A DNA stretch of 64,000 bases from contig WACJ01000125.1 of assembly GCA_008973525.1 (NCBI GenBank), forward strand, positions 3,748,756-3,812,755, written 5' to 3'. The notes beneath the pieces are model-generated. The model saw only the letters and a program-made list of their open reading frames with translations, was not told the DNA's origin and searched no databases. This document shows, piece after piece, positions 44,036 through 54,923 of this stretch (the stretch's first letter is position 1; every line of letters starts with the position of its first letter). Origin of the DNA: Stenopsyche tienmushanensis (Eukaryota > Arthropoda > Insecta > Trichoptera > Stenopsychidae). A program made the translations under genes and the position numbers.

Positions 44036-44760
44036 TTGCTATTATATGCATGGAATAATGCAAATATTGCTAGAACCATAAATGGCTTTCGTTTTATTGC
44101 TTGGCCGTTTTTGATCGATCGAATTTCGCCGAGTGAAGAATTTATTCGAAATTTAATGTTTTATCATTTTCTCAAAGAAGAACAACTTCTAAAAATGGTA
44201 ACCGAAAAGCCATTTTTAGGTGACTTAATAACTAGAGATGAGAAATGGGCTATTTACTCTATTTATGGACGCAAAAATCAAAGTCTATCGAAGAATCAGA
44301 TAGCAAAACCGAGCCCCAAAGCCCAGTTTGACAACAACAAAAAATCTTTTGACTGTTGAAACTGCAAGGGTGTCATTAATTTTGAAATACTTAAAACTGT
44401 TAGATTGTTTAGTGGCGGAAATACAAAAAAACTACCCTCTCTCGTGCATCGAAGACAATTGTTTTTACAGCATGATAATACTCGTTCTCATATGGTAAAA
44501 ATAACGCGGTAAAAAATAAATAGACTTGGATGGAAGACAATTTGACATCCTTTTTATTTTCCAGACATCGTTCCGTCGGATTTCTATATTTTTAGATATA
44601 TTAAGTAAACGATGAGATCAAAAATGGTCTTTAAGAATATTTTCGTTCAAAAGCCGTAATCTTTTATGACAAAGGCATTTAAATGTTACCAAATAGGTGG
44701 AAAAAGATTGTGTCTAACGATAGAAATTACATTTTGTAATAATATATTATTTTTTATTTA
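44036..44760 (+). pseudogene. Mariner transposase relic (catalytic core)
   Basis: A plus-strand frame gives FIRNLMFYHFLKEEQLLK and then LITRDEKWAIYSIYGRKNQ, which aligns with the ITGDEKWVLYDNxKRK region and keeps the first catalytic aspartate. After a frameshift come GVINFEILKTVRLF, LFLQHDNTRSHM (HDNARPH region, second aspartate) and HPFYFPDIVPSDFYIFRY (PPYSPDLAPSDYHLFRS region, third aspartate). The order is correct over about 600 bp. Stops and at least two frameshifts inactivate it. Terminal repeats were not located. Confidence 0.85.
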
Positions 44761-45809
44761 AAATATAAGCATTTAAATATTTCTTTTAAAAAACGAAAAT
44801 CTTCATGGGTACATCTAATATATAGCCAGTGTTGACGTTTAAATTTACATTTACATACATTTCATCATTGTCCAAACGTATATTTAATATTTTAAATGCA
44901 CACAAATTCAATAGAAGTTATTTCAAAAGCTTGATTTCAGTAAACATTTTAAGGGAGGTTTAGGCTGTAAATGTGTTGTACCGGGGAGGCATTAGTCAAA
45001 TTTCTCACTTCCAAATAAAAAATTACACGTAATATAACTTTTATAACTTGTCGCTATGATTATGAAAGAAATTGGCCAGAGTACGTAAGCTAACATCAGC
45101 GATATTAATCTTGGTGAAAAGAAAAATTGGTAATATTACTCCTCGAGCTTTAAAGGCTTCGTCTCAAGTATTCCCATTCAGTTCCTTAACTCCCTGCCTC
45201 ATGTTGGTTAGCTCGGTAAAAATATGACAACGGCTAAAATTACATAAAAATCGCTCCAGGTAGGCGAAAATTCAGCCATTCCAAATTAAACAAGGAGAAA
45301 AAATAATCGCGGAGAAATCATGACAAATTGTTGTAATTTGTGATAAAGTGTATGATGGGTGTTAATGAAGAAAGTAACCAAGTTCAATTTATCATTCTTT
45401 CATCAGGAGCTTTGTTTTGCTCCATCGTTCCAAGATTACATCCCCCCACACAAGAAGATTTTTCATAATAAAACTTCGCCATCGTATGATTTTTTTAAAA
45501 TTAATATCGATTTCGTCCTAAAAGCAGTTTAATTGATACGCCTGAAAATGAAAAAAAAAATCAATATATTTTTAATCACGTTCATCCCGCCATACGCTCA
45601 ATATTGACAGCATATGATGATAAATTTTGATATTATTAAAATTTAATGATTGTAATGTAAATTTTTATCAAACATTGAGTTCATAATAAAGTTCCATTCA
45701 AATGCAACGCTTAGATGCATTTTGGTCAAATTGAAAATTAAATTTTAAATTTTGTTATAAAAGATTTCATGTTTTTATTATTAAGATTAATTTGGTATTC
45801 TTCGATCAT
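44761..45809. other. AT-rich spacer
   Basis: Nothing recognised. Confidence 0.45.
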
Positions 45810-45905
45810 TCATCGTCCGTTTATCACATGACCTGCCCATTTTAATACCAAATATGCCACCATCTTTAATAATATTACACAACATTAGATTTACTGATAC
45901 TCAGG
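45810..45905 (+). repeat. LINE-like dispersed repeat, copy 4 (weak)
   Basis: CGTCCGTTTATCACATGACC and TGCCCATTTTAATACC resemble 24205-24245. It ends at CTCAGG|GTAAGTAAC, which also looks like a splice donor. Confidence 0.25.
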
Positions 45906-46007
45906 GTAAGTAACGTATTATATGGTAAATAAAATAAATAATATATAGATATTCTCATCGTCGTATAGATGGTAAACAATTATTTTTTGCTACAGTCCAT
46001 TTTTCAG

Positions 46008-46126
46008 GGGGTGGACCAAGGAGTAAGCAGGAAAGTCCAGCGATACACCCCATTACGGCGATTGTCATGACCGCCAGCGCCCTTTGTATCTACTCCTCCA
46101 TAATGGATGAACCGTTTATGGTGTAG
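46008..46126 (+). CDS. Candidate terminal coding exon with membrane segment
   Basis: A pyrimidine-rich tract ending CATTTTTCAG (acceptor at 46007) is followed by a GC-rich frame in phase 2: GGPRSKQESPAI, HPITAIVMTASALCIYSS, IMDEPFMV and TAG at 46124-46126. The middle 17-18 residues are hydrophobic enough for a membrane helix. Codons end mostly in G/C, in sharp contrast to the surrounding AT-rich DNA. This is the best candidate for a host exon in the window. A possible upstream donor at 45906 would give a 102-nt intron, but that upstream sequence looks repetitive. Protein family not recognised. Confidence 0.4.
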
Positions 46127-46945
46127 ATGCTGGATTTACTTGCTTTATATATTCAAAGAGAAATACGCTTTCATGGATATTAAAATTTCCTTTAGCTGCT
46201 ATAGAGGGTAAAAGTTTGAGGGTAATACGCGAGCTTTATGTATTTTTTCCTATCAATTCACCCGATACAAACATCCATTTGCTTGTGAAGAGCTTATCAA
46301 TGAGTACGAATCTCGTTCTTTTTTCCATCAAAACGAATGCAGCGGACTCTAATATATTTTTTAATATCACAAATTGGCTTTCTCAGATTTAATTATGTCC
46401 AAAAATAGACTTCGAATTGGCAAAAAAGCTCATATCATAAATTGGCAGTTTGAAAAAAACATCCCTATCTTCTTTAAATATATTTTTTTAATTAAGCCCA
46501 AATGCATTTCATTATTAATATAATCCTTGGAATTCATTTGGAATCCAAATATTAGCATTGATAGTTAAGACAAATTTGTCATTGATTTAAAATAATTTAT
46601 TTGGGACCACTTATCAGCACCCTCCTTCTGTGTGCACTAAAAGCACCAGTAAATTCGCCCCTGAATAGGATGTACCATCAAGAAGATGGACGACGAAGAA
46701 TCCAAAGGATGCAATTAACAGATAAAATTCTTAATGTGGATTACCTGGGGTTGTCTTATGTGCGAACAAATTATTATAACGAAACAATCATGGCATAAAA
46801 ATTACAGTTTAAATTTTGATTAAAAATTATGGTTCCAACAGCGATATGATTGCGGTACATCTGCCATCGCCCATGCCAACTTACAGTCATGCGTGCATAT
46901 TCAATTGTCTTACTTACTAATCAATTATGGCTGTATTAATGTATA
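46127..46945. other. AT-rich spacer
   Basis: Includes a 65-codon open frame at 46601-46798 without a recognised motif. Confidence 0.4.
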
Positions 46946-47164
46946 TACGAGGAATATCCCGAAAGTAAGTGTATTATTTTTTTATATTGTTTTAGAAAAA
47001 GTGTATTGAAAAAACAGGATATTGTTGCATTCAATACATCTAGTGAGCCGTGGAACAAGTTTCTTTATGCCCTCTTCGAAGAACTCTCCCGCCAGTTCTT
47101 TCCCTTACTTCAGAACATCTTTCAGCACCTGCTCAGTACACTTAATTTCAGGATATGTCTCGTA
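46946..47164 (-). mobile_element. TACGAG-type mariner, short deletion copy
   Basis: The left end TACGAGGAATATCCCGAAAG and right end (inverted) TACGAGACATATCCTGAAAT are both present. The 219-bp interior, read on the minus strand, corresponds to the transposase tail region seen at 54712-54829 (ERTGGRVLRRGHKET-like and FEEGIK frames). Non-autonomous. Confidence 0.7.
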
Positions 47165-47752
47165 TGTCAATTTTATAACGTAATATTCACATGCATACAG
47201 AAAGGCCTCTTCTCTCCAGTCATTCAAGCCCAATTTTTCAGCAAACGTGGCCTTATGATGATCTTTTTGTCAATTAGGTCTCAATCTAGGAAAGTTTTAG
47301 AATCTCAAGTTGATGATATTCGGGTAATATGGCCTATTTAGCAAAGACGCAATCTCATTATCTCGATAACTTAGACTTGTATGACTCTGTCGTTTATGTT
47401 TCCGTGAGAACATTATAAATGCCATCATTGGAATTGATTTATAAACGATCCCAATCCTCATTTGAAAATCACAATCAAAATAATAATATTTATAGAAATG
47501 AATGTTAAACAACACATGTTAAAAAATATCCGGGAGCAGTTTTAAAAACATTCTTAATCCAATTATTCCCGCATAATTTGTTTCTCTTCCGCGGATTGTT
47601 CCTGCTGTGCAGACAGAGCGGAATAGTTTTTTAAGCGGGAGCATCCTTTAAAGATAAGTTATTTTTGTCAAATTGTCTTCGCCAGAATTAAGCAGGAGTG
47701 TTTTCTTTTAATCGGGAACTTCCCCGCCAGGGACGTATCTAAATAAACATGC
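47165..47752. other. Spacer
   Basis: Contains a CGTTCCCACGG-type motif at 47395. 47560-47750 is GC-balanced and unidentified. Confidence 0.4.
47395..47411 (-). repeat. CGTTCCCACGG-type motif, copy 6
   Basis: TATGTTTCCGTGAGAAC. Confidence 0.35.
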
Positions 47753-48062
47753 TTACGCCGGCCCTGTATGAGCGCGCGAAAATAGACCGGAGAAAAGAAT
47801 ATTAAAAGAAACGAGCACTCGCACTAATTGGAAGTTGCTATCATTATTTACATAAAACGGTCCCATTATTTCTGTTTGTAGGCCGAAACCCCGTTCCAAT
47901 GTCTGACCCCCCACCTTCCCCGCCGGATGGGACCCAATATATGGGATACATTTGAACCTGGAGCCCAAAAACGTTGAAATAGTGGGACAATATATTAAAT
48001 AAGAAAGGAGACTTACCAACGCGGATTTACGTGTTTTCGACCGCAGCGCAAATAAATGCCAC
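47753..48062 (-). CDS. Candidate two-exon coding segment, unknown protein
   Basis: On the minus strand an acceptor (ATTATTTTTTCCAG) precedes a 46-nt exon, 48062-48017, encoding GIYLRCGRKHVNPR with a consensus donor (GTTG|GTAAGT). A 59-nt intron follows, ending GGGCTCCAG at 47958. The next exon joins in phase: it completes a tryptophan codon and then reads FKCIPYIGSHPAGKVGG and further to a stop at 47753. Three good splice signals in correct order, GC-rich exons and phase continuity support a real gene. The tail after about 47880 is less convincing, and the upstream exons lie beyond a repeat. No family recognised. Confidence 0.4.
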
Positions 48063-48150
48063 CTGGAAAAAATAATTCAAGGAATGTTATTTTAAGGATG
48101 TCTGATAAAATCTAATACAACGACACTATAGAACCCTAGCTTATACAAAA

Positions 48151-48250
48151 TGCGGCAGGGAAACTACCTTATTTGAAATGAATACCCTGAAGCGACAATT
48201 ATTTTGAGGAAGATAAAATGGCATTTATTCTAAAGAATAAAATCTAATGT
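48151..48250 (+). repeat. TGCGGCAGGGAAAC repeat, copy 2
   Basis: TGCGGCAGGGAAACTACCTT, TATTTGAAAT, ATGGCATTTATTCTAAAG. See 19038. Confidence 0.6.
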
Positions 48251-48899
48251 TTTTTAATATTGATTCGTATTTTCGTATTGCTCAAAATATTTTATAATAT
48301 AAAAAGATTTTGGGCTTATACTTTTAATTTATGAATACTACTCTTCAAGTCTCTAGAGTGAGTGTAATGAAAAGTTATTTAACATTGGAATGTTTCAATT
48401 GAATATTTGATGACTTGTAAAGAGTAGATGTAGTTTTCCTTGGAAAAAATAATCTCAAAGATAAGAATAATACTTTTAAAATATGCTAATAAAAACTCTT
48501 TCCTAGTAAAGATATGAACGGGAAACATTTTTCTGTTTTTTCAGCGAACTCTCATCCTTATTGTAGACTAAAAAGTATGCATACAAGTCTCTTATTAAAT
48601 ATTGATATATTAAAAAATACCATATATTTGTCGTCAATATTTCCATGGAAGCGTTCATAGAACCAAGTAGCCATCAAAGAAAAATGAAGAAAACTGTTAT
48701 CCCACAAGATAAGAGAAATATACCATAGCAAGCCTTCACAGCCATATAGTTCTTAATCCAAGGAAAAGTGATTTAGCAGGTTTGTCCTACATATTTATTT
48801 TTGCTTTTGATAAATTATTTTCAAGCATAAAGATATTTTTCGATAAATGTACCCAACTTTTATATCCTCGAAAAAATCAGTTCTAATATCCCCACCCTT
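48251..48899. other. AT-rich spacer
   Basis: Nothing recognised. Confidence 0.5.
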
Positions 48900-49326
48900 A
48901 TTTTCACTGGGTTTTCTTGTCCATTAAGAATTAAGAAGATATTTTTTATGTTTTAGATCTTTTTATCAAATTTATTAACAAGATTGTTAAAAATGGCCAC
49001 CTCTGCGTAGTATGTACGTACTTCACTTTTTTCTTATTTCAACTGTAGTTGTCTGAAGTAGCATTTCCTCTTTCATTTTTTCAAATGCGACGATTATTCT
49101 TTCGATTAGGATTTTTTTCTGGGTATCAATGTCGTGTAAATTAATTATTTTACACATCCCTAGAAAAATAAATCCAGTGGTGTCAGGTCTGAAAACCATG
49201 CGAGCCACGGAATAGGGAACATCCTCAGACAAAGAAATTCAATGGTGTCAGGTCTGATGGCTATGCGAATACCGGAATAGGGTACGTCCCAAGACATAAA
49301 AATCCAATGATGTCAGATCTGATGAT
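48900..49326 (+). mobile_element. Foldback element copy 7 (inner arm plus array)
   Basis: Inner arm part (AATGGCCACCTCTGCGTAGT, CAACTGTAGTTGTCTGAAGT, GCGACGATTATTCTTTCG), then a 65-bp array (49151-49326). The minus strand of arm plus first unit is open for 69 codons. It reads as a transposase C-terminus: RPDTTGFIFLG, DTQKKILIERIIVAFEKMKE and EMLLQTTTVEIRKK. Confidence 0.65.
49151..49326 (+). repeat. 65-bp minisatellite, about 2.7 units
   Basis: Units with AATCCAGTGGTGTCAGGTCT, progressively decayed rightwards. Confidence 0.7.
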
Positions 49327-51439
49327 CGATACAAACATTATGCTTCATTGATAGCCTAATTTTTTTTATATTTTTCCTGATATAATATGAGGATAGATAG
49401 TTATGCACGGAAACATGGACTCAAATGTAAATAGATTACAAATGCCATCGTTTTTTGTTTGTTTTATCGAAATATAAATCACATAAATTGACAAAAGCAC
49501 GGGAGATTAAATGTATTGTAAGCTTTACGTAAGCTTGAAGGCCGCGAGTTTCATAAACGAATGTGATAAATGATATCCAATCCACTTTGAAAAATGATTT
49601 TCATGAACTGGATGTCCAACGAAAACGATCAATTGCATAGTACACATTGTATCATTACTGGCTAACGGCCTGATGGAATATCAATGAACATATGGAAAAC
49701 CACTTTAATGTAAGCATTTGAAGAGTTGTATCACTCGACCAAGTTTTAATAATGATCGATTGTTTTTTTGTTGTATACATTAATTCATGGTTAGCACAAC
49801 ACGATACGTCCCTTGGATGTTTATTATCATTTCGATGAATCAATCTTCTGCGTTTCGTCTTCTAGTGGTCCCTCAGGTGGTACGAAACTTAATAAGCGCG
49901 CTCCAGAATAATTGAAGCGAACAACGAATTCTATTGTGATTGCATTGCTTACGTGATACCTGCGCAGCAGGGGTTGCAGTTGAGAGATTAAATTAGTGGA
50001 TGATTGCGTATATAGCCGGCGGGGTGTTTGAGGCAAGTGCCACGACAAGGGTAGTTTGCAAAGCATCATTAGGACAGATTGACCAAATCAATTGTCCCAA
50101 TCAGCTTTAGCAGTCAAACACGCACCGCTAATTACGTAGGACTAGTCGTCTGTGCCGTTGCTATAATCTCATACAAGTAGATTGAAATGGCCCAAACAAC
50201 CTACGTAGATAAACAGCCAAATTGAACAACGATGCTTTCGAACTTGATTTGTTTGGACAAAAAAATGAATTAATTTTTAATTTATATTTTTTTAAAAAAC
50301 TGCCTCAAAATACCAGCACTATAAGGATTCAGCCACATGTTGAGATGTCTTTCCGCTCTCTCGTACGTAAACGAGCTTAGAATAGAGTTACACAGGGAAA
50401 AAAAGATAGTCGACCGTTAGTCTTGGCCGTGGGTATACATGTTTTCAACGCCGGTTCCCTGTTAGTTTCGTAGCTATAATAAAGATCGTAAAGATAATAA
50501 AAATCTTGACCAAGACAATTTTTTTTCATCACCATCTAATATTTGTTGATTGTCTATTATTTTTATCATAAATTTCAGAATATTTAAGAAGGCGTTTATC
50601 ATTTTTTTTCTATATGTAAAGCAACACAGTTTTGTAGCTGCGAAGTCATCAAAAAATCGCTATTAAATTTGATTTTCATCATTTTTCGTTGTATCTCCAT
50701 GGGTTCTTCAGACTTTAAATAAGCAGTAAAACGATTAAGTTGTCTTATAGCATGTAGCAAGAGAGCAAGCTAAGGATAGTGGATTAAGATCAAACGCTCT
50801 AACGAATCCATCAACTAAGTCAAGGATTAGAAAATTCCTACACGTAATGGAAGCCTGCATTATAAATGATGTTGTATACATCTTAATAGGAAGGAAATTG
50901 GCTGGTGTGACGTCAGTCAATGAAATGAATTGCTAACATTATTAAAGAGTCTGCGAACAAAGGCGGGCCATCTCAACCGGAACAAACTATATGGGATCCT
51001 TCCGGATTCGATCACCAGCATCCCGGATGGGTTATAATCAATATGGGAAAACATGTATCCCACTTTAAATTGAAAAACTACAAATTTCCCATGGATTTAT
51101 CTTTTATTTGCAAAGCGTGTAATTATATGAAAAAATTGAATGAAAATATGATTTATGAAAAAACTTTAATAGACTAGACCATAATTAAGGTTGTAATCGT
51201 TATTTTAAGAATGTTTGAAAATCCTAAAGGAGGAGGTGAATTTTGAACTCGACAACTTCACATCTTTCTGTTGTCTTCTATGTGGTCATTCAATAGAGAC
51301 GCTCAATGTTTGTTGGTTTACAGCGACCATCTTGTTAAATTAAAATCTGCTAAAATTATTGTTAATTATTTAATAGCATATGGCAAATTATCATGAAAAG
51401 ATATAATATTGAATAACGTATGAAAACTATCAAATTTCA
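49327..51439. other. Spacer
   Basis: AT-rich. 49820-50060 is GC-balanced with an 80-codon minus-strand frame without a known motif. A faint LTR-family trace (CGACCGTTAGTCTTGGCCGT) occurs at about 50411-50430. Confidence 0.35.
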
Positions 51440-51800
51440 TTTACGAAATTAATGCTCCGTTCGAGAAATGTTTCACCAAAAAAATCACATTTGGCGATGA
51501 AGCTCATTTTTGGATGAATTAATGTGTGAACAAGCAAAGTTGTTAGTTTTGGTGAAGATACCAATATAAACTAGATACACCAGCATCAAATGCAACCCAA
51601 GAAACTCGATTTGGTGCGGATTTTGGTCTTGTGGAATCATCGGTCAGTACTTCCTTCAAAACAATACTGGCATTGGCATAATCGTCAATTGGATGATATA
51701 GATGCTGATGATATGTAGTTTTAATAGTACGGCACTGCGTGGCACACAGCGTTCTAAAAGTGTCATAAAAGCTTTTTAAAATTTCTGTCCAATCCAATTA
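51440..51800 (+). pseudogene. Transposase relic of the DEAHFWLN type
   Basis: The plus strand reads TFGDEAHFWMN, a stop, then CVNKQSC. After a frameshift it reads IWCGFWSCGIIGQYFLQNNT and, later, YGTAWHTAF. These match in order the arthropod Tc1/mariner-like transposase with FSDEAHFWLNGYVNKQN, WCGLWAGGIIGPYFF and QQDGAxxHTA. The third-aspartate motif of that protein class (DLTPLDFFLWG) is the one found in the 65-bp minisatellite. Stops and frameshifts inactivate it. Confidence 0.75.
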
Positions 51801-51957
51801 ATTATTGTTTTTATATAATCCTAAAGCGCATCTTTGAATAAAAGTATATGCATGTTTGATATGTAATTGGGAATCTTCGAAGCAAACAAATGTTTAGGTT
51901 GCACGATAAAAAGATGGCTATTTTGTCAAAAATATATATATTAAGAATTTGTCAAAC

Positions 51958-52012
51958 TGAAAGAGACCTCAACTGCGAGACTCTGATGGCGACAACGAAC
52001 CTCTTTCTCAAA
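51958..52012 (+). repeat. AACTGCGAGACTCT dispersed repeat, copy 4
   Basis: GAAAGAGACCTCAACTGCGA, GACTCTGATGGCGACAACGA. Confidence 0.55.
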
Positions 52013-52391
52013 TGGGAGCCAACTTTTCACTATAAAAATCATCGGTCTACATTCCTCTACTGTGCGGCTTTATCATCTGTCAGGAAGCAGAACGTGATTG
52101 AAGATGCTTTTATTTTTTTATAGTTATAAAATTTGTTGTCTTATAAATAAAATTTAAAAAAGCTATCCCTTTACAGTCGAGACTTTTCGCAGCACTTTTG
52201 GCGAATTTCTTACCCCTAGCATAAAATCATTACACATAATTTTTTTTTTAAAAATGCCAAGATGCAAACCTTTTATATACAATATATATGAAGGAGTTTC
52301 ATATTACACTTCATAAGATTATACAGGAGAGCATAAGGGCCCGCTTTAAAGAAAGTAAACGTACAAAGTTGGTGCCATTCATCTAGTTTTT

Positions 52392-52474
52392 GCATCAAAT
52401 CAAGTGGTGAGCGAGAGTCACCTCTCGAGTTGCGGCATCAAATCATATGGTGAGTGAGAGTCACCTCTCGTTTA
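52392..52474 (+). repeat. 43-bp tandem duplication with internal hairpin
   Basis: Two units GCATCAAATCAAGTGGTGAG / GCATCAAATCATATGGTGAG, each containing the palindrome GAGAGTCACCTCTC. Confidence 0.75.
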
Positions 52475-53220
52475 AGACGCTTTCTATAATATAAAAGGAG
52501 AAGGAGATTTTAACATCGTTGAACCATAAAGACTAACATTATTAATTTTTGATTAAATGTATTGTATTTAGTTATTAGTGCTTAGACATTATTATATTTT
52601 TAACAATTGTTAAACAAACAATCGAGGAAAAGCTGCAATTTTCAACAGCTAGATTCGCTTCGCTTATGCGTTTGTACATCAAAATTTACGATCCCTTATC
52701 GAGTCTATTTGTACATTAAGCTTATAGTAACCTTCGTCGATTTCGATGTATAAAAAAGGTGAATTCCCAAAGACCCCGCCTTTTCCCTGTCGATGCTGTT
52801 ACCTTTATCCGCGTATTGGATATAAGCAAAAAATAAAATAATAAAAAAACAAACCCGGTTAACCTTTGTTTATCGCTTAACAAACGCGCAAGACTCGCCA
52901 TCGGTGCCATTTTACTGATGCTGATTAATGAAAGCGATTTTTCACAGGACTTCGAATAAATAAAATCAAAATCATGCGGCGCTTTCGAATAAAGGAGGAT
53001 TGAATTGAAAAATCGCTTTTTTATTCGAAACATATATCAAAAGTACTTTTTAGACAATTTAAAAGCTCCCAATCGGGCCATTTTCATATAAATATTTTTC
53101 GATTTGAACTTTCATACAAGTTAAATTGCTAGTCTTATAAGAATATTTATAATATTTTGAAAGTTTATATTGTTAAATCGTGAAAATTCATCATCATAAT
53201 TCATCGAGCTTAAGTATTGT
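52475..53220. other. AT-rich spacer
   Basis: A 103-codon minus-strand frame (52722-53033) has no recognised motif and AT-rich composition. Probably chance. Confidence 0.4.
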
Positions 53221-53300
53221 ATTGTTCATGTCTGGATATAGTGGATTCATTCCTGGACTCTTATTATAAAGGCTCGGATTAAAATCGAAATATAATTTTC
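53221..53300 (+). mobile_element. tRNA-derived SINE fragment, copy 1
   Basis: ATAGTGGATTCATTCCTGGA, CTCTTATTATAAAGGCTCGG aligns with copy 2 at 57213, in the D-arm to T-arm region of a tRNA. The B box is degraded. Confidence 0.45.
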
Positions 53301-53414
53301 ACTGAACTAACTTGCTCAATTCTGAAAAAATAAATAATGTTTGATATGGTTGAAAATAAAATAGGGCAGGACTTTCTATAAATGGCTCATTTATAACGAT
53401 AATTAAAATATAAT

Positions 53415-53917
53415 TTAACCCCCAAAGGAGTACTATCTCAGGGCTTGAGACCCTCCCTCTACTATTTAGAAAGAGCACTCGTGTACATTGAGCTCGGGGA
53501 CAGACCGACATAGAATGAGAACGTAGCGCAGTTCGGGGGACAGAGACAGAGAGCTTCCCCGCATACATCGCACGATTGTATAGATCGTTAACCCAAATTT
53601 ATCGACTAATTATGATTTCGATTTCAAGTTTATTATTTGTTTACGCAAAAAAATACCGAATATTGTGTGCTATCGACAGTGTTTATTTATTTAATTGTTT
53701 CCTGTTCGTCGCTGCTTGTTGAATGAGTCTTTGTCCGACTATCATTTCCTTCGAAAGCAGGAGCAAATGAATCAATTTATTGTGTATTGTTTATGTAAAA
53801 AAAATGACGTGGTCTCGCATGCTATCAATAGTACTTGTTTACAATTGACTTTGCCACGAATTGAAGATTGTCTTACGCTGATTCGATTTTAAATTTGCTC
53901 ACTCCTCAAAATGTTAA
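53415..53917 (-). mobile_element. TTAA-ended MITE, copy 2
   Basis: Inverse of 22350-22850 along its full length: TTAACCCCCAAAGGAGTACT at the left, ACTCCTCAAAATGTTAA at the right. The internal polypyrimidine block and the CGATTGAAGATTG-like section are preserved. Confidence 0.75.
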
Positions 53918-54152
53918 ATACAATAATATTTTCTGATCTCATCCCAGCTTAATTACATATAATATCATAGACAATGAGAAAACATGTCTTAAAATATTCG
54001 GAAACGCAAATTGATTCACTTGATCAAATATGCAAAAAATTTGATGAAATCACAATTCAGTGCGGGTTTCTTTCCGTAGAAAAATATTCTTATTTTTAAA
54101 AAGTGCCCGTACACGTTTTTACCTGAAATGCTGAAAACCCGTCACATGTACG

Positions 54153-54338
54153 ATGGGACAGAATAAATTTCCCAAAACACTGAGGACCTCAAACTCAGCA
54201 AATGTATTCAACATCGGTCCCCGCGAAGTTCCTCTGGTGCCTTCGGGGCCTCGGGACTCCCGAGTAAGTAAATATGTTAATTTTATATGCTTTACCTTTA
54301 TTTTTTCTTCCGGAATTCAGGGACAATCCAGTAAATAG
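54153..54338 (+). CDS. Candidate small split coding frame
   Basis: ATG at 54153 opens a GC-rich frame: TSNSANVFNIGPREVPLVPS, GPRDSR. It ends at a donor-like CGA|GTAAGT (54264). A 57-nt AT-rich segment ends GGAATTCAG at 54320, and the frame continues GQSSK to TAG. The segment is a multiple of three without stops, so the frame is open with or without splicing. The GC and proline content of the first part contrasts with the flanks. Unknown protein. Confidence 0.3.
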   Translation: MGQNKFPKTLRTSNSANVFNIGPREVPLVPSGPRDSRVSKYVNFICFTFIFSSGIQGQSSK

Positions 54339-54531
54339 TCCAGGAAATTTTGACGGGAATTAAAACAGCAATTAGTATTCATTTTAAGCCTCATGTTTTT
54401 ATTTACACGTATTAAAAGTAATTATTTTTTGAAGATTGCCATTTTATGATAAAATATTTTATTCAATAAGCGACACTATGAAAAAAATTCTAATTAAATA
54501 ATAATTAATGATAAAATAATTAATAAAAAAG

Positions 54532-54923
54532 TACGAGACATATCCCGAAAGTAAGTGTACTATGACAATAACGGGCTGTGATTTTTTTGCTTTTTAAGGG
54601 TTGACGATACTGAATGGTAGATACTGAATTTATGCCTCAGGGAGGGACCATTAATGAACAAAAATATTGTGAGACCCTAAAAAACTCAAAAAAGCATTCA
54701 AAACAAAAGGGTTCTGAAGCGAGAGAAGGAGCTGGTGAGAGAGTTCTTCGAGGAGGGCATAAAGAAGCATGTGCTAATGCTCACCAGATGCACTGAGCAA
54801 GATGGCAATTATTTTGAAAAATAGTTAATAGGTATATCAACAATATCCTGTATTTTTTTAATACATTTATTCTAAAAAAATATAAAAATTTGGTACACTT
54901 ACTTTCAGGATATGCCTTGTTCT
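54532..54923 (+). pseudogene. TACGAG-type mariner, both ends, tail of transposase
   Basis: The left terminal repeat TACGAGACATATCCCGAAAG is matched by an inverted TTACTTTCAGGATATGCCTT near 54900-54920. The interior keeps the 3' end of the gene. The plus strand reads ELVREFFEEGIKKHVLMLT, then RCTEQDGNYFEK and a stop, matching the usual mariner C-terminus. The N-terminal and catalytic parts are deleted (392 bp in total). Confidence 0.75.

Noticed and set aside
45805..45906. Exon upstream of the 46008 exon, ending CTCAGG|GTAAGT
   Set aside because: The frame joins in phase, but the sequence resembles a LINE-like repeat seen at 24205, so the donor is probably coincidental.
52722..53033. 103-codon minus-strand frame
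   Set aside because: AT-driven composition (Phe/Ile/Lys/Leu), no motif and no signals.
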